Notes: generated by a model from the letters alone, not told the origin. A stretch of DNA of 64,000 bases from Arenibacter sp. 6A1 (GCF_012272855.1 NZ_JAAXCQ010000007.1:1-64000); one strand, 5' to 3'. Positions 28,887-39,317 are shown, numbered from the stretch's first letter. Translations and numbers: made by a program.

Positions 28887-30341
28887 TTAATAGTTCGCCA
28901 ATTCACTAATTCCCAAGGCTTTTCTCACTCCATTTCCGTAGTCGGGATCGGCCTTGTCAAAATGCGCTAATTGCCGTTTGATCACTTCCATGGAAACCCC
29001 GTTCATGGCAGTTGCGATATTGCTAAAGAGGCGTTCCTTTTGTTCCTTATTAAAGAGCCTGAACAGATCTCCTGGCTGTTTGTATTCGCCAAAAGTATCA
29101 TTCTCTTCAAAGCGTCTAATATCTCCGCTGATTTTCATTGGTGGCTCTTCAAAACTATGATCTTCCACAGGCCCTCCTTTGGAATTAGGTTCGTAATAAG
29201 CATCTGGATTCCCAAAATCATTGGTAAAGAATCGCATGGCCCCATCCTTATTATAGTGATTTACCTGCGCCTTGGCTGCATTGGCGGGCAAGGCTTCATA
29301 ATGGGTCCCCAATCGATATCGGTGTGCATCGGCATAGGAAAAAATCCTAGCTTGCAAAACCTTATCCGGAGAAAAACCGATTCCAGGTACAATATTGGAC
29401 GGGGAATAGGCTGCATTCTCTACGTATTGGAAATAGTTTTCCGGATTCTTATTCAACTCCATTACACCCACCTCAATCAAAGGATAATCGCCATGTGGCC
29501 ATACCTTGGTTAAATCGAAAGGATTATATGGTGTTTTTTCGGCTTCGGCTTCCGGCATTATCTGTATCATTAATTTCCACCTAGGAAATTCTTTCCGTTC
29601 TATAGCCCCAAAAAGTTCTTCCTGATATTTCTCCCTGGTTTCCCCTATCACCTTTGCGGCTTCTTCATTGGTATAGTGTTTGTGCCCCTGCTGTGTTTTA
29701 AAATGAAACTTTACCCAATACCGTTCCCCTTCGTTATTCCAAAAACTATAGGTATGCGAACCATAACCATTCATGAACATTGGCGCTTTTGGAATCCCCC
29801 TATCCGACATAAGGATAGTTACTTGGTGTAAACTTTCGGGAGATAAGGACCAATAATCCCACATAGCTTCTGGAGACCTTAAGTTTGTTTTAGGATGACG
29901 TTTTTGGGTATGGATAAAATCTGGAAATTTATAACCATCCCTTAAGAAAAAAACAGGGGTATTATTCCCTACCAGATCCCAATTTCCCTCCTCCGTATAA
30001 AACTTAAGCGAGAAACCGCGTACATCCCTTTCGGTATCGGCCGCTCCCATTTCTCCTGCCACGGTAGAAAAACGGGCCAACATTTCTGTTTGTTTCCCTA
30101 CTTTGGAAAATATTTTGGCTCTTGTATATTTAGAAATATCATTGGTGACCGTAAAGGTACCCATGGCTCCCCAACCTTTAGCGTGTACCACCCTCTCTGG
30201 AATTCTTTCCCTATTTTGGTGTGCCAATTTTTCGAACAATTTATAATCCTGCATTAAAACAGGTCCTCGTTGGCCAGCAGTTTGTGAACGTTGGTTGTTA
30301 GAAACCGGAGCACCTGCCGTAGTCGTTAATTTCTTTTTCAT
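28887..30341 (-). CDS. katA: Catalase
   Basis: A 484-residue monofunctional haem catalase of the small-subunit clade, breaking down hydrogen peroxide. Distal His53 ([12 protein letters not shown]), Asn126 (VGNNTPVFF) and the proximal haem ligand Tyr336 in [15 protein letters not shown] are all present. There is no signal peptide. A weak promoter-like TAATTTTA lies ~55 bases upstream; I see no obvious OxyR site. The ankyrin gene follows. Long plus-strand frames across it are antisense shadows. Confidence 0.97.
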   Translation of the reverse strand: MKKKLTTTAGAPVSNNQRSQTAGQRGPVLMQDYKLFEKLAHQNRERIPERVVHAKGWGAMGTFTVTNDISKYTRAKIFSKVGKQTEMLARFSTVAGEMGAADTERDVRGFSLKFYTEEGNWDLVGNNTPVFFLRDGYKFPDFIHTQKRHPKTNLRSPEAMWDYWSLSPESLHQVTILMSDRGIPKAPMFMNGYGSHTYSFWNNEGERYWVKFHFKTQQGHKHYTNEEAAKVIGETREKYQEELFGAIERKEFPRWKLMIQIMPEAEAEKTPYNPFDLTKVWPHGDYPLIEVGVMELNKNPENYFQYVENAAYSPSNIVPGIGFSPDKVLQARIFSYADAHRYRLGTHYEALPANAAKAQVNHYNKDGAMRFFTNDFGNPDAYYEPNSKGGPVEDHSFEEPPMKISGDIRRFEENDTFGEYKQPGDLFRLFNKEQKERLFSNIATAMNGVSMEVIKRQLAHFDKADPDYGNGVRKALGISELANY

Positions 30342-30505
30342 TTTTTATATTTTTTAGTCAATTGCCATAGTGACAACGGTATTAAACATGCTTTTCCTAA
30401 AATTACGAAATAATTCATCGACCTCGCGACAAAATCATATTAATTCACTATAATGCAACAGTTTATACCTGCACCAACTATTCTTATGTATTTAAAATAA
30501 CCTAC

Positions 30506-30536
30506 TTGTATAAAACCCGATATAATGGTACCTTGC
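30506..30536 (+). promoter_or_regulatory. Candidate promoter of the histidine kinase-response regulator pair
   Basis: TTG at 30506-30508, 20 bases, then TACCTTGC at 30529-30536, close to the TTG-N~20-TAnnTTTG pattern, 40 bases before the start. Confidence 0.35.
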
Positions 30537-30575
30537 CTAACCAGTAAACACAACTAACTCTTTTAACGTTCCCTA

Positions 30576-32783
30576 TTGGATACTCTTGCTTCTATATTAA
30601 CCCTTAAAGATGCCCCTGTTGCCATTGCTATGGTTGATAAGGAGTTTAATTTTATAACCTATTCCAATATTTGGTTCGAAGAGTTAGGGATCCCGAAAGA
30701 AGATATCCGGGGCAAATCATTTTTTGATGTAGTTCCTTACACCCCTATCATTTTTAAAAATATTCTAAAAAATTGCTTAAAGCAATCTGTTGTTACCAAA
30801 ATAGAACAACAGCATACCAAGCCAAACGGAAGTAGTCAATGGTACGCATGGCGGGTAAAACCATGGAAAGATAGGGAGGGAAATGTTTCTGGACTTATAA
30901 TAAACAGTGAAAATATTACAACCCTTAAACGCACCAAAGAACTTTTAGAAACCACGCAAAATGTGGCACGAATCGGTGGGTGGGAATTAGACCTCATTAC
31001 CAACACTATTCAATGGTCCGATATTACCAAGGAAATCCATGAAGTACCCTTATCCTATGTTCCCTCTATAGATACTGCTATGCAGTTTTACAAAGAAGGA
31101 GAACCTAGGGAAAGGATCGGTAAATTTATAGAGAATGCCATTGAAAAGGGACAATCCTGGGATACTGAAGTACAGATTGTTACGGCTAGTGGCAAAGACC
31201 TATGGGTAAGAGCTAAAGGTGTACCCGAATTTATCAACGGTAAAATTGTACGTCTTTTTGGTGTTTTTCAAGATATAGATACTATAAAGAGAGCAGAGCT
31301 CGAAAACGAAATCATTGTAGAACGATTAAAAATAGCAACTGCAGCAGCCAATGTAGGTATTTGGGAGTATCACCTAGGGGATAATACCATATCGTGGGAC
31401 GATCGAATGTACGCCTTATACGGTGTAAAAAAAGAAAGTTTTACCATAAGTTTCGAAGCTTGGCATTCTTGCATACATCCCGATGACAAAAAGAGAGTTC
31501 TTTTAGAAGTAGGTATGGCCCTTAGAGGGGAAAAAGAATTTAAGACCCAGTTTAAAATACTCCTCCCTTTTGACAACATACGACATATACGAGCCATTGC
31601 TACCATGCAAGAGGATGAGGATGGAAACATAATTAAAATGGTAGGGACCAATTGGGATATCACAGAATTGGTGAATACCCAATTAAAACTCGATAAAAGT
31701 CTAGCATCCTTAAAAGGTAGTTTTGAATCTTCTGCCGTAGGGATGTCCTTGGTAGGCGTCGATGGTTCTTGGCTAGACGTTAACGAGAGCCTCTGTAAAA
31801 GTTTAGGTTATACCCGAGAAGAAATGATGCAACTAACTTTTCAGGATATTACCCATCCCGATGATTTAGATGAGGATTTAGAATATTTGCAGGCACTGTT
31901 AGACGGAAAAAGTGATAGCTACCAATTAGAAAAGAGATATTTTCATAAAAAGGGACATATCGTCTATATAATATTGACGGTAACAGCCGTAAAAGATATT
32001 TCAGGCAACATTTCCCATTTTATCTCCCAAATCCTCGATATCACTTCTAGAATAGAAGCTACTAAAAAATCTAATGAATTATTAAAAGTCAGCAAAAGCC
32101 AAAACGAGAGCCTGACCAACTTTGCCCATATCGTTTCCCATAATTTAAGATCGCCTTCGTCTAACCTGTCCATGCTGATCAATTATTTAATGGAAGAAGA
32201 GGACAAGGAAGAACGGAAATTACTGGAAAACATGATATTGGATGCTAGCGAAAGTTTAAATGAAACCGTTCAACATTTAAATGAAGTTATTTCAATAAAA
32301 ACCGATGTACAAGACCAATTACAAGACTTAAGTTTATTGGAAGGCATTCACAGCGTAGTGAAAAATATCAGTGGTTTGCTAAAAGAAAGCAAGGTTCAAT
32401 GTAAAATTGATATCAACAAAGACGAAAAAATTAAGGCAGTTCCAGCCTATTTAGACAGCATATTGCTAAACCTCTTTACCAACAGTATTAAATATTGCAG
32501 TCCAGACCGTACCCCCATAATCAATATCACTGCAAAAAAAACAGCCGATATGGTTACCCTAGAATTTACGGACAACGGCTTGGGGATTGATTTGGACAGA
32601 CATGGAGACAAGATTTTTGGAATGTATAAAACCTTCCATAAGCACAAAGACGCTAAAGGAATAGGCTTATTCATTACCAAAAATCAAATAGAGGCTATGA
32701 ACGGCAAAATACAAGTAAGAAGTAAGGTCGATGAAGGCACTACTTTTATAATTTCTTTATTATCGGCCAACAACCCCCATTAA
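30576..32783 (+). CDS. Cytoplasmic multi-PAS sensor histidine kinase
   Basis: A 735-residue kinase with no transmembrane segment. Order: four PAS/PAC modules (about 3-120, 125-235, 245-365, 370-495, with PAC signatures like GNVSGLIINSENIT and GNIIKMVGTNWDIT), a HisKA-type helix with phospho-acceptor His522 (IVSHNLRSPSSNLSML), then an HATPase domain (LLNLFTNSIKYCSP, DNGLGIDLDRHGDKIFGMY, GIGLFITKNQIEAMNG). It starts at TTG 30576; an in-frame TAA lies 12 bases upstream and the first ATG would cut into PAS 1. The HNLRSP variant of the H-box is typical of Bacteroidota kinases. Signal unknown. Partner regulator follows 15 bases on. Confidence 0.92.
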   Translation: MDTLASILTLKDAPVAIAMVDKEFNFITYSNIWFEELGIPKEDIRGKSFFDVVPYTPIIFKNILKNCLKQSVVTKIEQQHTKPNGSSQWYAWRVKPWKDREGNVSGLIINSENITTLKRTKELLETTQNVARIGGWELDLITNTIQWSDITKEIHEVPLSYVPSIDTAMQFYKEGEPRERIGKFIENAIEKGQSWDTEVQIVTASGKDLWVRAKGVPEFINGKIVRLFGVFQDIDTIKRAELENEIIVERLKIATAAANVGIWEYHLGDNTISWDDRMYALYGVKKESFTISFEAWHSCIHPDDKKRVLLEVGMALRGEKEFKTQFKILLPFDNIRHIRAIATMQEDEDGNIIKMVGTNWDITELVNTQLKLDKSLASLKGSFESSAVGMSLVGVDGSWLDVNESLCKSLGYTREEMMQLTFQDITHPDDLDEDLEYLQALLDGKSDSYQLEKRYFHKKGHIVYIILTVTAVKDISGNISHFISQILDITSRIEATKKSNELLKVSKSQNESLTNFAHIVSHNLRSPSSNLSMLINYLMEEEDKEERKLLENMILDASESLNETVQHLNEVISIKTDVQDQLQDLSLLEGIHSVVKNISGLLKESKVQCKIDINKDEKIKAVPAYLDSILLNLFTNSIKYCSPDRTPIINITAKKTADMVTLEFTDNGLGIDLDRHGDKIFGMYKTFHKHKDAKGIGLFITKNQIEAMNGKIQVRSKVDEGTTFIISLLSANNPH

Positions 32784-32798
32784 AAACAAAAAAATATC

Positions 32799-33203
32799 AT
32801 GATGACATTTAACCATAGCTGTATCATAGACGATGACCCCATTTCTGTATTTGGAATGAAAAGATCTATGAAAAAGGTAAACTTTGCTAAAACTATAGAA
32901 GTTTATCACAACGGTCAAGAAGCTATAGACGGTATCACCTCCATGGTTGAAGCAGGACAACAAATACCTTCCGTGATTTTTTTAGATTTAAACATGCCGA
33001 TTATGGACGGGTGGGAGTTTTTGGAGAATTTTATTAAAATCCCCAATTACAACACTGACTCTGTGACCATTTTCATCGTAAGTTCCTCGGTGAACCCCCG
33101 TGATATTATCCGTGCTAAGGAATATAGCATTGTAAACAACTATATATTAAAACCCATAAAGCCAGAAGATTTGACAAAAGTCTTATCTGAAATAAAACTT
33201 TAA
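32799..33203 (+). CDS. Single-domain response regulator
   Basis: A 134-residue CheY-like receiver with no output domain. Acidic pocket Asp11-Asp13, phospho-acceptor Asp63 (VIFLDLNMPIMDGWEF), switch Ser/Thr around 95-97 and Lys118 (YILKPIKPEDL). It is cotranscribed with the multi-PAS kinase. Because it lacks a DNA-binding domain it probably acts through protein contacts or as a phosphate shuttle. It ends 3 bases from the stop of the convergent lipoprotein gene. Confidence 0.93.
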   Translation: MMTFNHSCIIDDDPISVFGMKRSMKKVNFAKTIEVYHNGQEAIDGITSMVEAGQQIPSVIFLDLNMPIMDGWEFLENFIKIPNYNTDSVTIFIVSSSVNPRDIIRAKEYSIVNNYILKPIKPEDLTKVLSEIKL

Positions 33204-33206
33204 TAA

Positions 33207-34589
33207 TTATCTGATCCCTGGACTAAAGTCCTCCGGCGCATTTTGCGGCAAATTAATGGTGCCACTGGCTCCGGTATCGTTATAGATGGTCCATTCCGAA
33301 AACGTATACTCGGAATTTCCCGCATTAATATTCTCATTGCGCAATGCTCGGCCATCTTCAAACTCATGATTAGTGCCCGAGCCATCTTCCCCTACCACCC
33401 CAAAACGATCTATGACAACCCCAAACGGATCTACCAATTCCAAATTATCGTCCCCATTAGAATCTGCAGGACCATTTGCGGCTCCCGAAAAATCCGGACT
33501 AAACCCATAAACCGTTAAGAATTCGGCAGCATTTGGCGAAATCAGAAAGGTACTTTTTGCCCCGATACTATAGTCCGTCAAATTTATAGTAGCACTAATT
33601 TCGGTATTGGCATTCGTATAACGATTCAATTTCCATCCTTTTAAACTCAAGGGCTCGGAACCAGCATTATACAACTCCACAAACCTAGCTTCCGTATTAT
33701 TATTGGGGTCTGCCAATTCGGAAATAAAAATAAGATTAGAGGTAAATTCATCCTGTATTTTTTCACATCTCTCTTCGGTAAAAACAATGTCCTCTGTGTT
33801 GCGTATCGCCAATAGAAAATCTTTGTGTTCCTTTAGGATTACCCCCACTATTGAACCCCTAGCTTCCGGCAATAAATTTGCTTGAAAGTCGGCATATCCA
33901 CTATTTTTAAGCGATAATTTATCGCCCTTGCAATTGGTTAAGGTCCTAAGGGTCTCCTCTTCCTTAACAGCAAAAGGAAGCCCTAATTCTTCCGATATTA
34001 TCTGTACATCCTTAATTAAAACCAAGGTATTTATATGTTTATCTGACAATTGCCCCATGGTAATTTCCATTGGGGTAATGTCTCCCGGTTTATCGCAAGC
34101 TTTAATGATATGTTGGGCTACTACCGCCGCTGGTAATCGGCCTACCGATAAATTTCCAAAAGAAGAGAATACGCCTCCAAGTTTTAAAACGCCTTTACTG
34201 CTCCCCAAATAAAGCCCTTTTAAGCGAATAAGTATCTTGCTGCCCTCCTCATAAAACAAATGGGAATCCCTTAAGTCTATTTCTATTTGCAGCCCCGAGC
34301 TAGGATCCTTGGCCTTGTCTTGAAAATGAAGCGTTCCAAAAAAATTGGATGCCAAATCGGAAGAAATCACAACCCCCTCCATGACCAAATCGTCATGAAA
34401 CTGAATCACCCCATCGGTATACATGGATTTTATTTCATCGAAGGAGATATTTGCCTGTAGGGCCGTCTCACAGGCCTTTTGAGGAGCGTTAAAATTAGAG
34501 TCCTTTACGCAAGCCCATACAATGCACAGTCCAAGAAGGAATAGTAACATCCGGAATAGTCTTATATTTCTCCTTATCATGACTAGCAT
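33207..34589 (-). CDS. DUF5689 and lamin-tail domain lipoprotein
   Basis: A 460-residue lipoprotein (lipobox ending VWAC, Cys27). The first half (about 40-275) fits DUF5689, an OB-like domain of Bacteroidota surface proteins (VMEGVVISSDLASNFFGTLH). The second half (about 290-450) is a lamin-tail domain (FISELADPNNNTEARFVELY, LKGWKLNRYT, DNLELVDPFGVVIDRFGVVG). Lamin-tail domains often accompany secreted nucleases and phosphatases. It lies 47 bases downstream of a TonB receptor, and a secreted endonuclease/phosphatase-family enzyme starts divergently beyond it, suggesting a surface system for nucleic acids or phosphoesters (inference). Confidence 0.85.
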   Translation of the reverse strand: MLVMIRRNIRLFRMLLFLLGLCIVWACVKDSNFNAPQKACETALQANISFDEIKSMYTDGVIQFHDDLVMEGVVISSDLASNFFGTLHFQDKAKDPSSGLQIEIDLRDSHLFYEEGSKILIRLKGLYLGSSKGVLKLGGVFSSFGNLSVGRLPAAVVAQHIIKACDKPGDITPMEITMGQLSDKHINTLVLIKDVQIISEELGLPFAVKEEETLRTLTNCKGDKLSLKNSGYADFQANLLPEARGSIVGVILKEHKDFLLAIRNTEDIVFTEERCEKIQDEFTSNLIFISELADPNNNTEARFVELYNAGSEPLSLKGWKLNRYTNANTEISATINLTDYSIGAKSTFLISPNAAEFLTVYGFSPDFSGAANGPADSNGDDNLELVDPFGVVIDRFGVVGEDGSGTNHEFEDGRALRNENINAGNSEYTFSEWTIYNDTGASGTINLPQNAPEDFSPGIR

Positions 34590-34636
34590 TATTAGTTTTA
34601 ATTATAAATCTTTTTACCATTAACCCTAGGCAACCC

Positions 34637-37378
34637 TTAAAAGCTTATGGCAAAATTTAAAAAAAAGGAACGCCCATAGCCATACCAATATTTAGGGGCA
34701 AAAGAAGGACTACCGCTTAAATTGTCCTGTTGCCATTGCCCAAAGTTTCCATTTCTGCTTTGCTCATACCCGCCAGTTCTAAAAACGGCATCGAAAACAT
34801 TGGAAACACTAGCAAAAACACTGATATAGGTTCCTTTTCTCAACCACGATTTTCCCCCTATCACATTCAACAGATAGATATCGTCCAGTTTTTGTTGCGC
34901 CAATAGTTTTTGTACATTTTCGTCCGTAGCTTCGGGGAACGGCCTTCCCGTTTCAGGATCTAGATAAAAACTTTTTGTTCTGGTGATGGTCGATATTCCG
35001 GCATAATTATTTGTCAGGTAATTGGTGGTTGCGGCTACCCACCAATATTTAGGGTCTCGGTATTCAACACCTAAAGCCATGGCCAGCTGCGGGCCTTGTG
35101 CAAGCTTGTAATCCTTTATTTTAGCAGTTCCCAAATCGACACTCCCAAGCGGATTAATAATATCTTCCTGGGCCCCGGCGGTATCAAAATTTATACTCAC
35201 CAAAGGGTCACTTGCATATAGGTACTTGCCTATAGCACTTACCATCGTTAATTTTACCGCCGCCGATACCTGATATTCCAACCCCAGTTCTGTGCCCATA
35301 TGCAACTTGTCCAAATCGGTGATTACTTCTTGGACAAAATCGCTTCCCACCCCTGCATCTACAAAGAAGAAATTAACATCGGTAGTATTTTGAAAACGGG
35401 TATAAAATCCGCTTAACCTAGCCGTTACATTGGGCAATCGTAAATAGTAATTAAAATCTGTGGTCACGACATGCTCACTTTGTAGCTTCCCCACCGTCTG
35501 ATTGTTTTCCCTTGGGTTTATGAAAACATTCTGCAGAAGGGGTGCTTTGGTCATATAGGCGCCATGCAAAACCATCCAGTGACGACCATTTAATTTATAG
35601 GTACCCCCAACCTTAGCGCCATAATTGGAAAAATTAAGCGCATCGCTTTTTCCTAAAGAATTCTCTAAATACCGCTGGTTCTTAAATTTTCCGTCTCTTT
35701 GATAATCGGTCACGGACAGCTTCGCTGCCACAAATCCCTCCCATTTTGGATAGCGCAGTTCGGCTTGTAAAAATCCTGCTATAACACTAGAATTAAGATC
35801 ATACAAATAATTGAACTTATCTCCGGAAATCTTATTCACTTCCCCCTCCAAATCGTTATTGGTTTCGGAAAACGGATCTTTATCCTCGTGAAATTGTGCC
35901 CCTAACAAATCGTCTATTTCCGCGTAATTCTCGGATTCGATACTCCTATAATTGCCCCCAAAAGATACTTTCAGACGATCGTTTATTCGGTAGTTCCCTA
36001 CACTACTAAACTGAAACTGTTTTTCGTCCGTAACATCCTTATAAAACACATAGGCTGCCTTACCCTTTAAGGCCAACATTGCGTTTGCCTCATTAACCTT
36101 GGACCATAGTAGCTGAGGGTTCTGAATTATCCCTTCCCTAGCCATATTGGCACTGATAAAATTGGCGCCAATAGGACTGTCGATATAATAACTAGGTAAA
36201 TACCTGTAATAGGTAGGATCTGGATTGGGCGCATTAAAATATCCCAACCTGCTTTGTGAAAGGGTGCCAAATTGATAAGAAATTCCTGTGTTTACATTAA
36301 ACCTTTCTGACCTATAAAAATGATTCAGCATCCCTATTGGCTCTAAAATTTTCCGTTCCCTAGAATTTCTTATATCCCCATTTTGGTACCCCCAATATGG
36401 ATTATAAGTACGTCCCAATAATTCAAAGACTTCCGCTGTCATCGCCGAAGATTTTCCGCGTCGGTTAGCAGCAAGGACAACGGTTGCATTTAGGCTATGC
36501 TTCTCGTTCATTTGGTACTCTATGGCCGTAAAAAAAGAATAGGCATCATATAAAGTACCGTCCATATACCCTTCTTTGGCCCATCTTCTAGACCCCGACA
36601 CACTATAAGCAAGTCCATTTTTTTTCCTCCCAGAAGAATAGGTGGCCATTAGTCGCCCGGCATATGTCCTATTAGAGGCCGATGTAGATAGGCGCAGCCC
36701 TTTCCGAAACCCGGAGGCCCTGGTATCTATGTTGGTTGTCCCCAAAATTCCACCAAAAGAGTAGTCAGAGGCTACTAGCCCATGGGTAAATTCCTGGTTT
36801 CTGGTAACATCATTGAGTCCGCCCCAATTGTTCCACTGCGGTCTACCATTAAATATCTTATTCATGGGCATCCCGTTTAGCAGTACCGTCCCATTTTCCG
36901 AACCATAGCCCCTTACCCTAAAAAATGCCTGTCCAAAATCGAAGGCGGCACGGTTTAGGAAAACATCCTTGGTAGCCTGAAGCATTCCTGAGGGATAAGA
37001 TGCCGTTCTTTCGTCTTCTATATCGGCCTCCGTCAGCATAATTAAATTATCGGCCTTTTCATAAGTAATGTCCCTTTCCAAATACAGGGTTCCCACATCT
37101 ATATCGCTATTTTCAATTAAAATAGGAATTCTTTTCCCCATATATTCTGGGGCAATTATTGATAGTATATAATTCCCAGGCTTTTTAATAGTCAGTTCAA
37201 ATTTTTCTTCCAAGGCTTTGAAACTATAAGCGGTAACACCTTCGATCGTAATTTGAAGATGTAGAATATTTTCCTTGCTTGCTTGATCCTTTACCAGGCC
37301 AATAACCATATAACTTTCCTGGGCCGAGGCAACGAAGTTTCCAACTATAAAACAAAATATGAGGTAACTTTTTTTCAT
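34637..37378 (-). CDS. TonB-dependent receptor
   Basis: A 913-residue outer-membrane receptor: signal peptide MKKSYLIFCFIVGNFVASAQ; a divergent carboxypeptidase-regulatory-like domain (about 22-100, SYMVIGLVKDQASKENILHL); plug (about 105-235, QAFFRVRGYGSENGTVLLNG, GGILGTTNIDTRASG); and a barrel ending YGRSFFLNFAISF with terminal Phe. It is followed by the DUF5689/lamin-tail lipoprotein and faces the secreted EEP-family enzyme across a 123-base divergent gap. No SusD partner. The cargo is unknown; the neighbours point to nucleotides or phosphate esters. Confidence 0.92.
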   Translation of the reverse strand: MKKSYLIFCFIVGNFVASAQESYMVIGLVKDQASKENILHLQITIEGVTAYSFKALEEKFELTIKKPGNYILSIIAPEYMGKRIPILIENSDIDVGTLYLERDITYEKADNLIMLTEADIEDERTASYPSGMLQATKDVFLNRAAFDFGQAFFRVRGYGSENGTVLLNGMPMNKIFNGRPQWNNWGGLNDVTRNQEFTHGLVASDYSFGGILGTTNIDTRASGFRKGLRLSTSASNRTYAGRLMATYSSGRKKNGLAYSVSGSRRWAKEGYMDGTLYDAYSFFTAIEYQMNEKHSLNATVVLAANRRGKSSAMTAEVFELLGRTYNPYWGYQNGDIRNSRERKILEPIGMLNHFYRSERFNVNTGISYQFGTLSQSRLGYFNAPNPDPTYYRYLPSYYIDSPIGANFISANMAREGIIQNPQLLWSKVNEANAMLALKGKAAYVFYKDVTDEKQFQFSSVGNYRINDRLKVSFGGNYRSIESENYAEIDDLLGAQFHEDKDPFSETNNDLEGEVNKISGDKFNYLYDLNSSVIAGFLQAELRYPKWEGFVAAKLSVTDYQRDGKFKNQRYLENSLGKSDALNFSNYGAKVGGTYKLNGRHWMVLHGAYMTKAPLLQNVFINPRENNQTVGKLQSEHVVTTDFNYYLRLPNVTARLSGFYTRFQNTTDVNFFFVDAGVGSDFVQEVITDLDKLHMGTELGLEYQVSAAVKLTMVSAIGKYLYASDPLVSINFDTAGAQEDIINPLGSVDLGTAKIKDYKLAQGPQLAMALGVEYRDPKYWWVAATTNYLTNNYAGISTITRTKSFYLDPETGRPFPEATDENVQKLLAQQKLDDIYLLNVIGGKSWLRKGTYISVFASVSNVFDAVFRTGGYEQSRNGNFGQWQQDNLSGSPSFAPKYWYGYGRSFFLNFAISF

Positions 37379-37501
37379 TTAATTGAATATTGGCAGCTTC
37401 TACAATCTTTTATAAGATATTCGTTTTTAGACAATTATTATCTAAATAATCTATGAACTATGCCATTTAATAGTTAATTTAACAAGTAATTACCTAAAGA
37501 A

Positions 37502-38572
37502 ATGAAATCAACTGTTATAAGCATCCTCCTAATTCTTAATTCTATTTACCTACAAGGTCAGATAGCTAATACCTATAGAGTTAGGACAATTGCCTTTTAT
37601 AATGTGGAGAACTTATTTGACACTTTGAATGACTCCTTAACTTTTGACGATGACCGAACGCCCCTTGGCAGGGATCAATGGACCTTAGAACGCTATCGGA
37701 AAAAACTAGGTAATATCGCCAAGGTACTCGCGGAGATTGGGGCACAGGAAACCAACAGTTCTCCCGATATTATCGGCCTTTGCGAAGTAGAAAACCAACA
37801 GGTGCTCGAAGACCTTATCAGGCATCCTACTTTAATAGACAAAGGCTATGGCATCATTCATTTTGATTCTCCGGACGAACGTGGGATAGATGTCGGACTA
37901 TTATATAAGAAATCGGCTTTTATTCCCATTACTTTTAGCAGCCATAGGTTACTGTTAAAAAAAGATAATGGGGACCGGGATTATACCCGCGATCAATTGG
38001 TGGTTGCCGGTCTTTTAGATGGGGAGGAAATACATTTCATTGTAAACCATTGGCCTTCTAGAAGTGGCGGAGAAACCAGAAGCAAGCCCAATAGGATTGC
38101 TGCGGCTACCCTTAACAAACGTATTATCGATTCTATCATAAGATATCATCCAGACGCAAAAATATTGAGTATGGGCGATTTAAATGACGATCCGATAGAC
38201 GACAGCCTAAAGAAAATTTTGAAAACAAAGGGCAAGCCCAAAAACCTGGCCACCCATGATCTATTCAATCCGATGGAACGTTTGTTCAAAAAAGGGATAG
38301 GAACCTTGGCTTATAGGGATCGATGGAATTTATTCGATCAGTTATTTTTCACCGCAAATATGCTACAAAACACAGAGGGAAGCTATAAATATTGGAAAGC
38401 AGGGGTCTACAACCCTTCTTATTTGGTAGACCAGCATGGCAGATACAAAGGCTATCCCTTGCGCACCTATGCTGGCGGGAGTTATGTCGGGGGCTATAGC
38501 GATCATTTTCCCGTATACTTGTTACTTATAAAAGAGGAGCGCCATATGACACCGTCCGTACAGGGGCAATAA
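37502..38572 (+). CDS. Secreted endonuclease/exonuclease/phosphatase family protein
   Basis: A 356-residue exported enzyme (signal peptide about 1-20, ending YLQGQ) with the metal-dependent EEP fold: AFYNVENLFD (31-40), GLCEVENQ, VNHWPSRSGG, MGDLNDDP and GYSDHFPVY carry the Asn, Glu, His, Asp/Asn and Asp-His residues of the active site. Members cleave DNA or RNA phosphodiesters, or phosphate monoesters or lipids; the NVENLFD/HWPSR pattern matches the extracellular-nuclease-like group in Bacteroidota. It is divergent from a TonB receptor plus lamin-tail lipoprotein, with which it likely forms a functional locus. Confidence 0.88.
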   Translation: MKSTVISILLILNSIYLQGQIANTYRVRTIAFYNVENLFDTLNDSLTFDDDRTPLGRDQWTLERYRKKLGNIAKVLAEIGAQETNSSPDIIGLCEVENQQVLEDLIRHPTLIDKGYGIIHFDSPDERGIDVGLLYKKSAFIPITFSSHRLLLKKDNGDRDYTRDQLVVAGLLDGEEIHFIVNHWPSRSGGETRSKPNRIAAATLNKRIIDSIIRYHPDAKILSMGDLNDDPIDDSLKKILKTKGKPKNLATHDLFNPMERLFKKGIGTLAYRDRWNLFDQLFFTANMLQNTEGSYKYWKAGVYNPSYLVDQHGRYKGYPLRTYAGGSYVGGYSDHFPVYLLLIKEERHMTPSVQGQ

Positions 38573-38616
38573 AAAAACCATGTTCTTCTGGAATTTCCCA
38601 GTGAACATGGTTTTAA
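38571..38616. terminator. Bidirectional terminator
   Basis: A 12-bp stem AAAACCATGTTC / GAACATGGTTTT with a 17-base loop and A/T runs on both sides, between the convergent EEP and DUF1080 genes. Confidence 0.8.
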
Positions 38617-38652
38617 AAGAATATCAAAATAAGGAATCTCTTCCTTATGGTC

Positions 38653-39249
38653 TTAGTACACTATTTCTCGTATCTGTATATTTCTCCATTTTACCTTAAT
38701 TCCGCCACCATCGTGAATTTGAAGGGCAATTGAACCTCTCCCTTGCGCAATTTTATCATCGGTAATCGTAATCATTTCGGTACCGTTTAACCAAGAGGTC
38801 AATGTACCGCCAACTACGCGGATCTTCATCTTGTTCCACGCTCCTTCTTTAAGGACCTTTTCCTTTTCGGCCGCTGGTTTAATTAACCAACCTCTACCAT
38901 AAGATTCATATACCCCACCAGTGTGCAGGCCTTTAGGCGCCACTTCTACTTGCCAACCGCTAACTTTTGTGCCATCTATGGTAGAACGGATAAACACTCC
39001 GCTATTACCATTGGCTTCTTGCTTAAATTCTAGGGTAACCTCAAAATCGTTATATTCCTTTTCTGTTGCCAGGTAACCATATTGTTTGTCCGGGCCACTC
39101 TCTGAAATTAAAAGACCGTCTTCCACATACCATTTTTCGGTACCGTAAGCTTTCCAGCCATCTAAGTTTTTCCCATTGAAAAGGGATTCTTCCTGTGCAA
39201 AAATTGGCATGGCCAACAAAGCCATTACTAATAACGTAATTTTTTTCAT
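38653..39249 (-). CDS. DUF1080 (3-keto-disaccharide hydrolase-like) secreted protein
   Basis: A 198-residue exported protein: signal peptide MKKITLLVMALLAMPIFAQ, then one DUF1080 jelly-roll domain (LFNGKNLDGWKAYG at about 23-36, FKQEANGNSGVFIRS, VKWRNIQIREI at the end). The family is concanavalin-like, related to carbohydrate-binding and hydrolase folds; some members hydrolyse 3-keto-glycosides. No catalytic residue can be assigned from sequence alone. It is downstream of the small membrane protein gene on the same strand (68 bases). Confidence 0.88.
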   Translation of the reverse strand: MKKITLLVMALLAMPIFAQEESLFNGKNLDGWKAYGTEKWYVEDGLLISESGPDKQYGYLATEKEYNDFEVTLEFKQEANGNSGVFIRSTIDGTKVSGWQVEVAPKGLHTGGVYESYGRGWLIKPAAEKEKVLKEGAWNKMKIRVVGGTLTSWLNGTEMITITDDKIAQGRGSIALQIHDGGGIKVKWRNIQIREIVY

Positions 39250-39317
39250 GTCTTTAATTTAGAGTTTATAGTTGGTTTACAATAGATTTATATACTAAGG
39301 CTCTACTGAAAGGTGTA

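Noticed and set aside
28971-29513. 180-codon open frame antisense to catalase
   Set aside because: Shadow of a certain gene; composition typical of reverse-strand reading.
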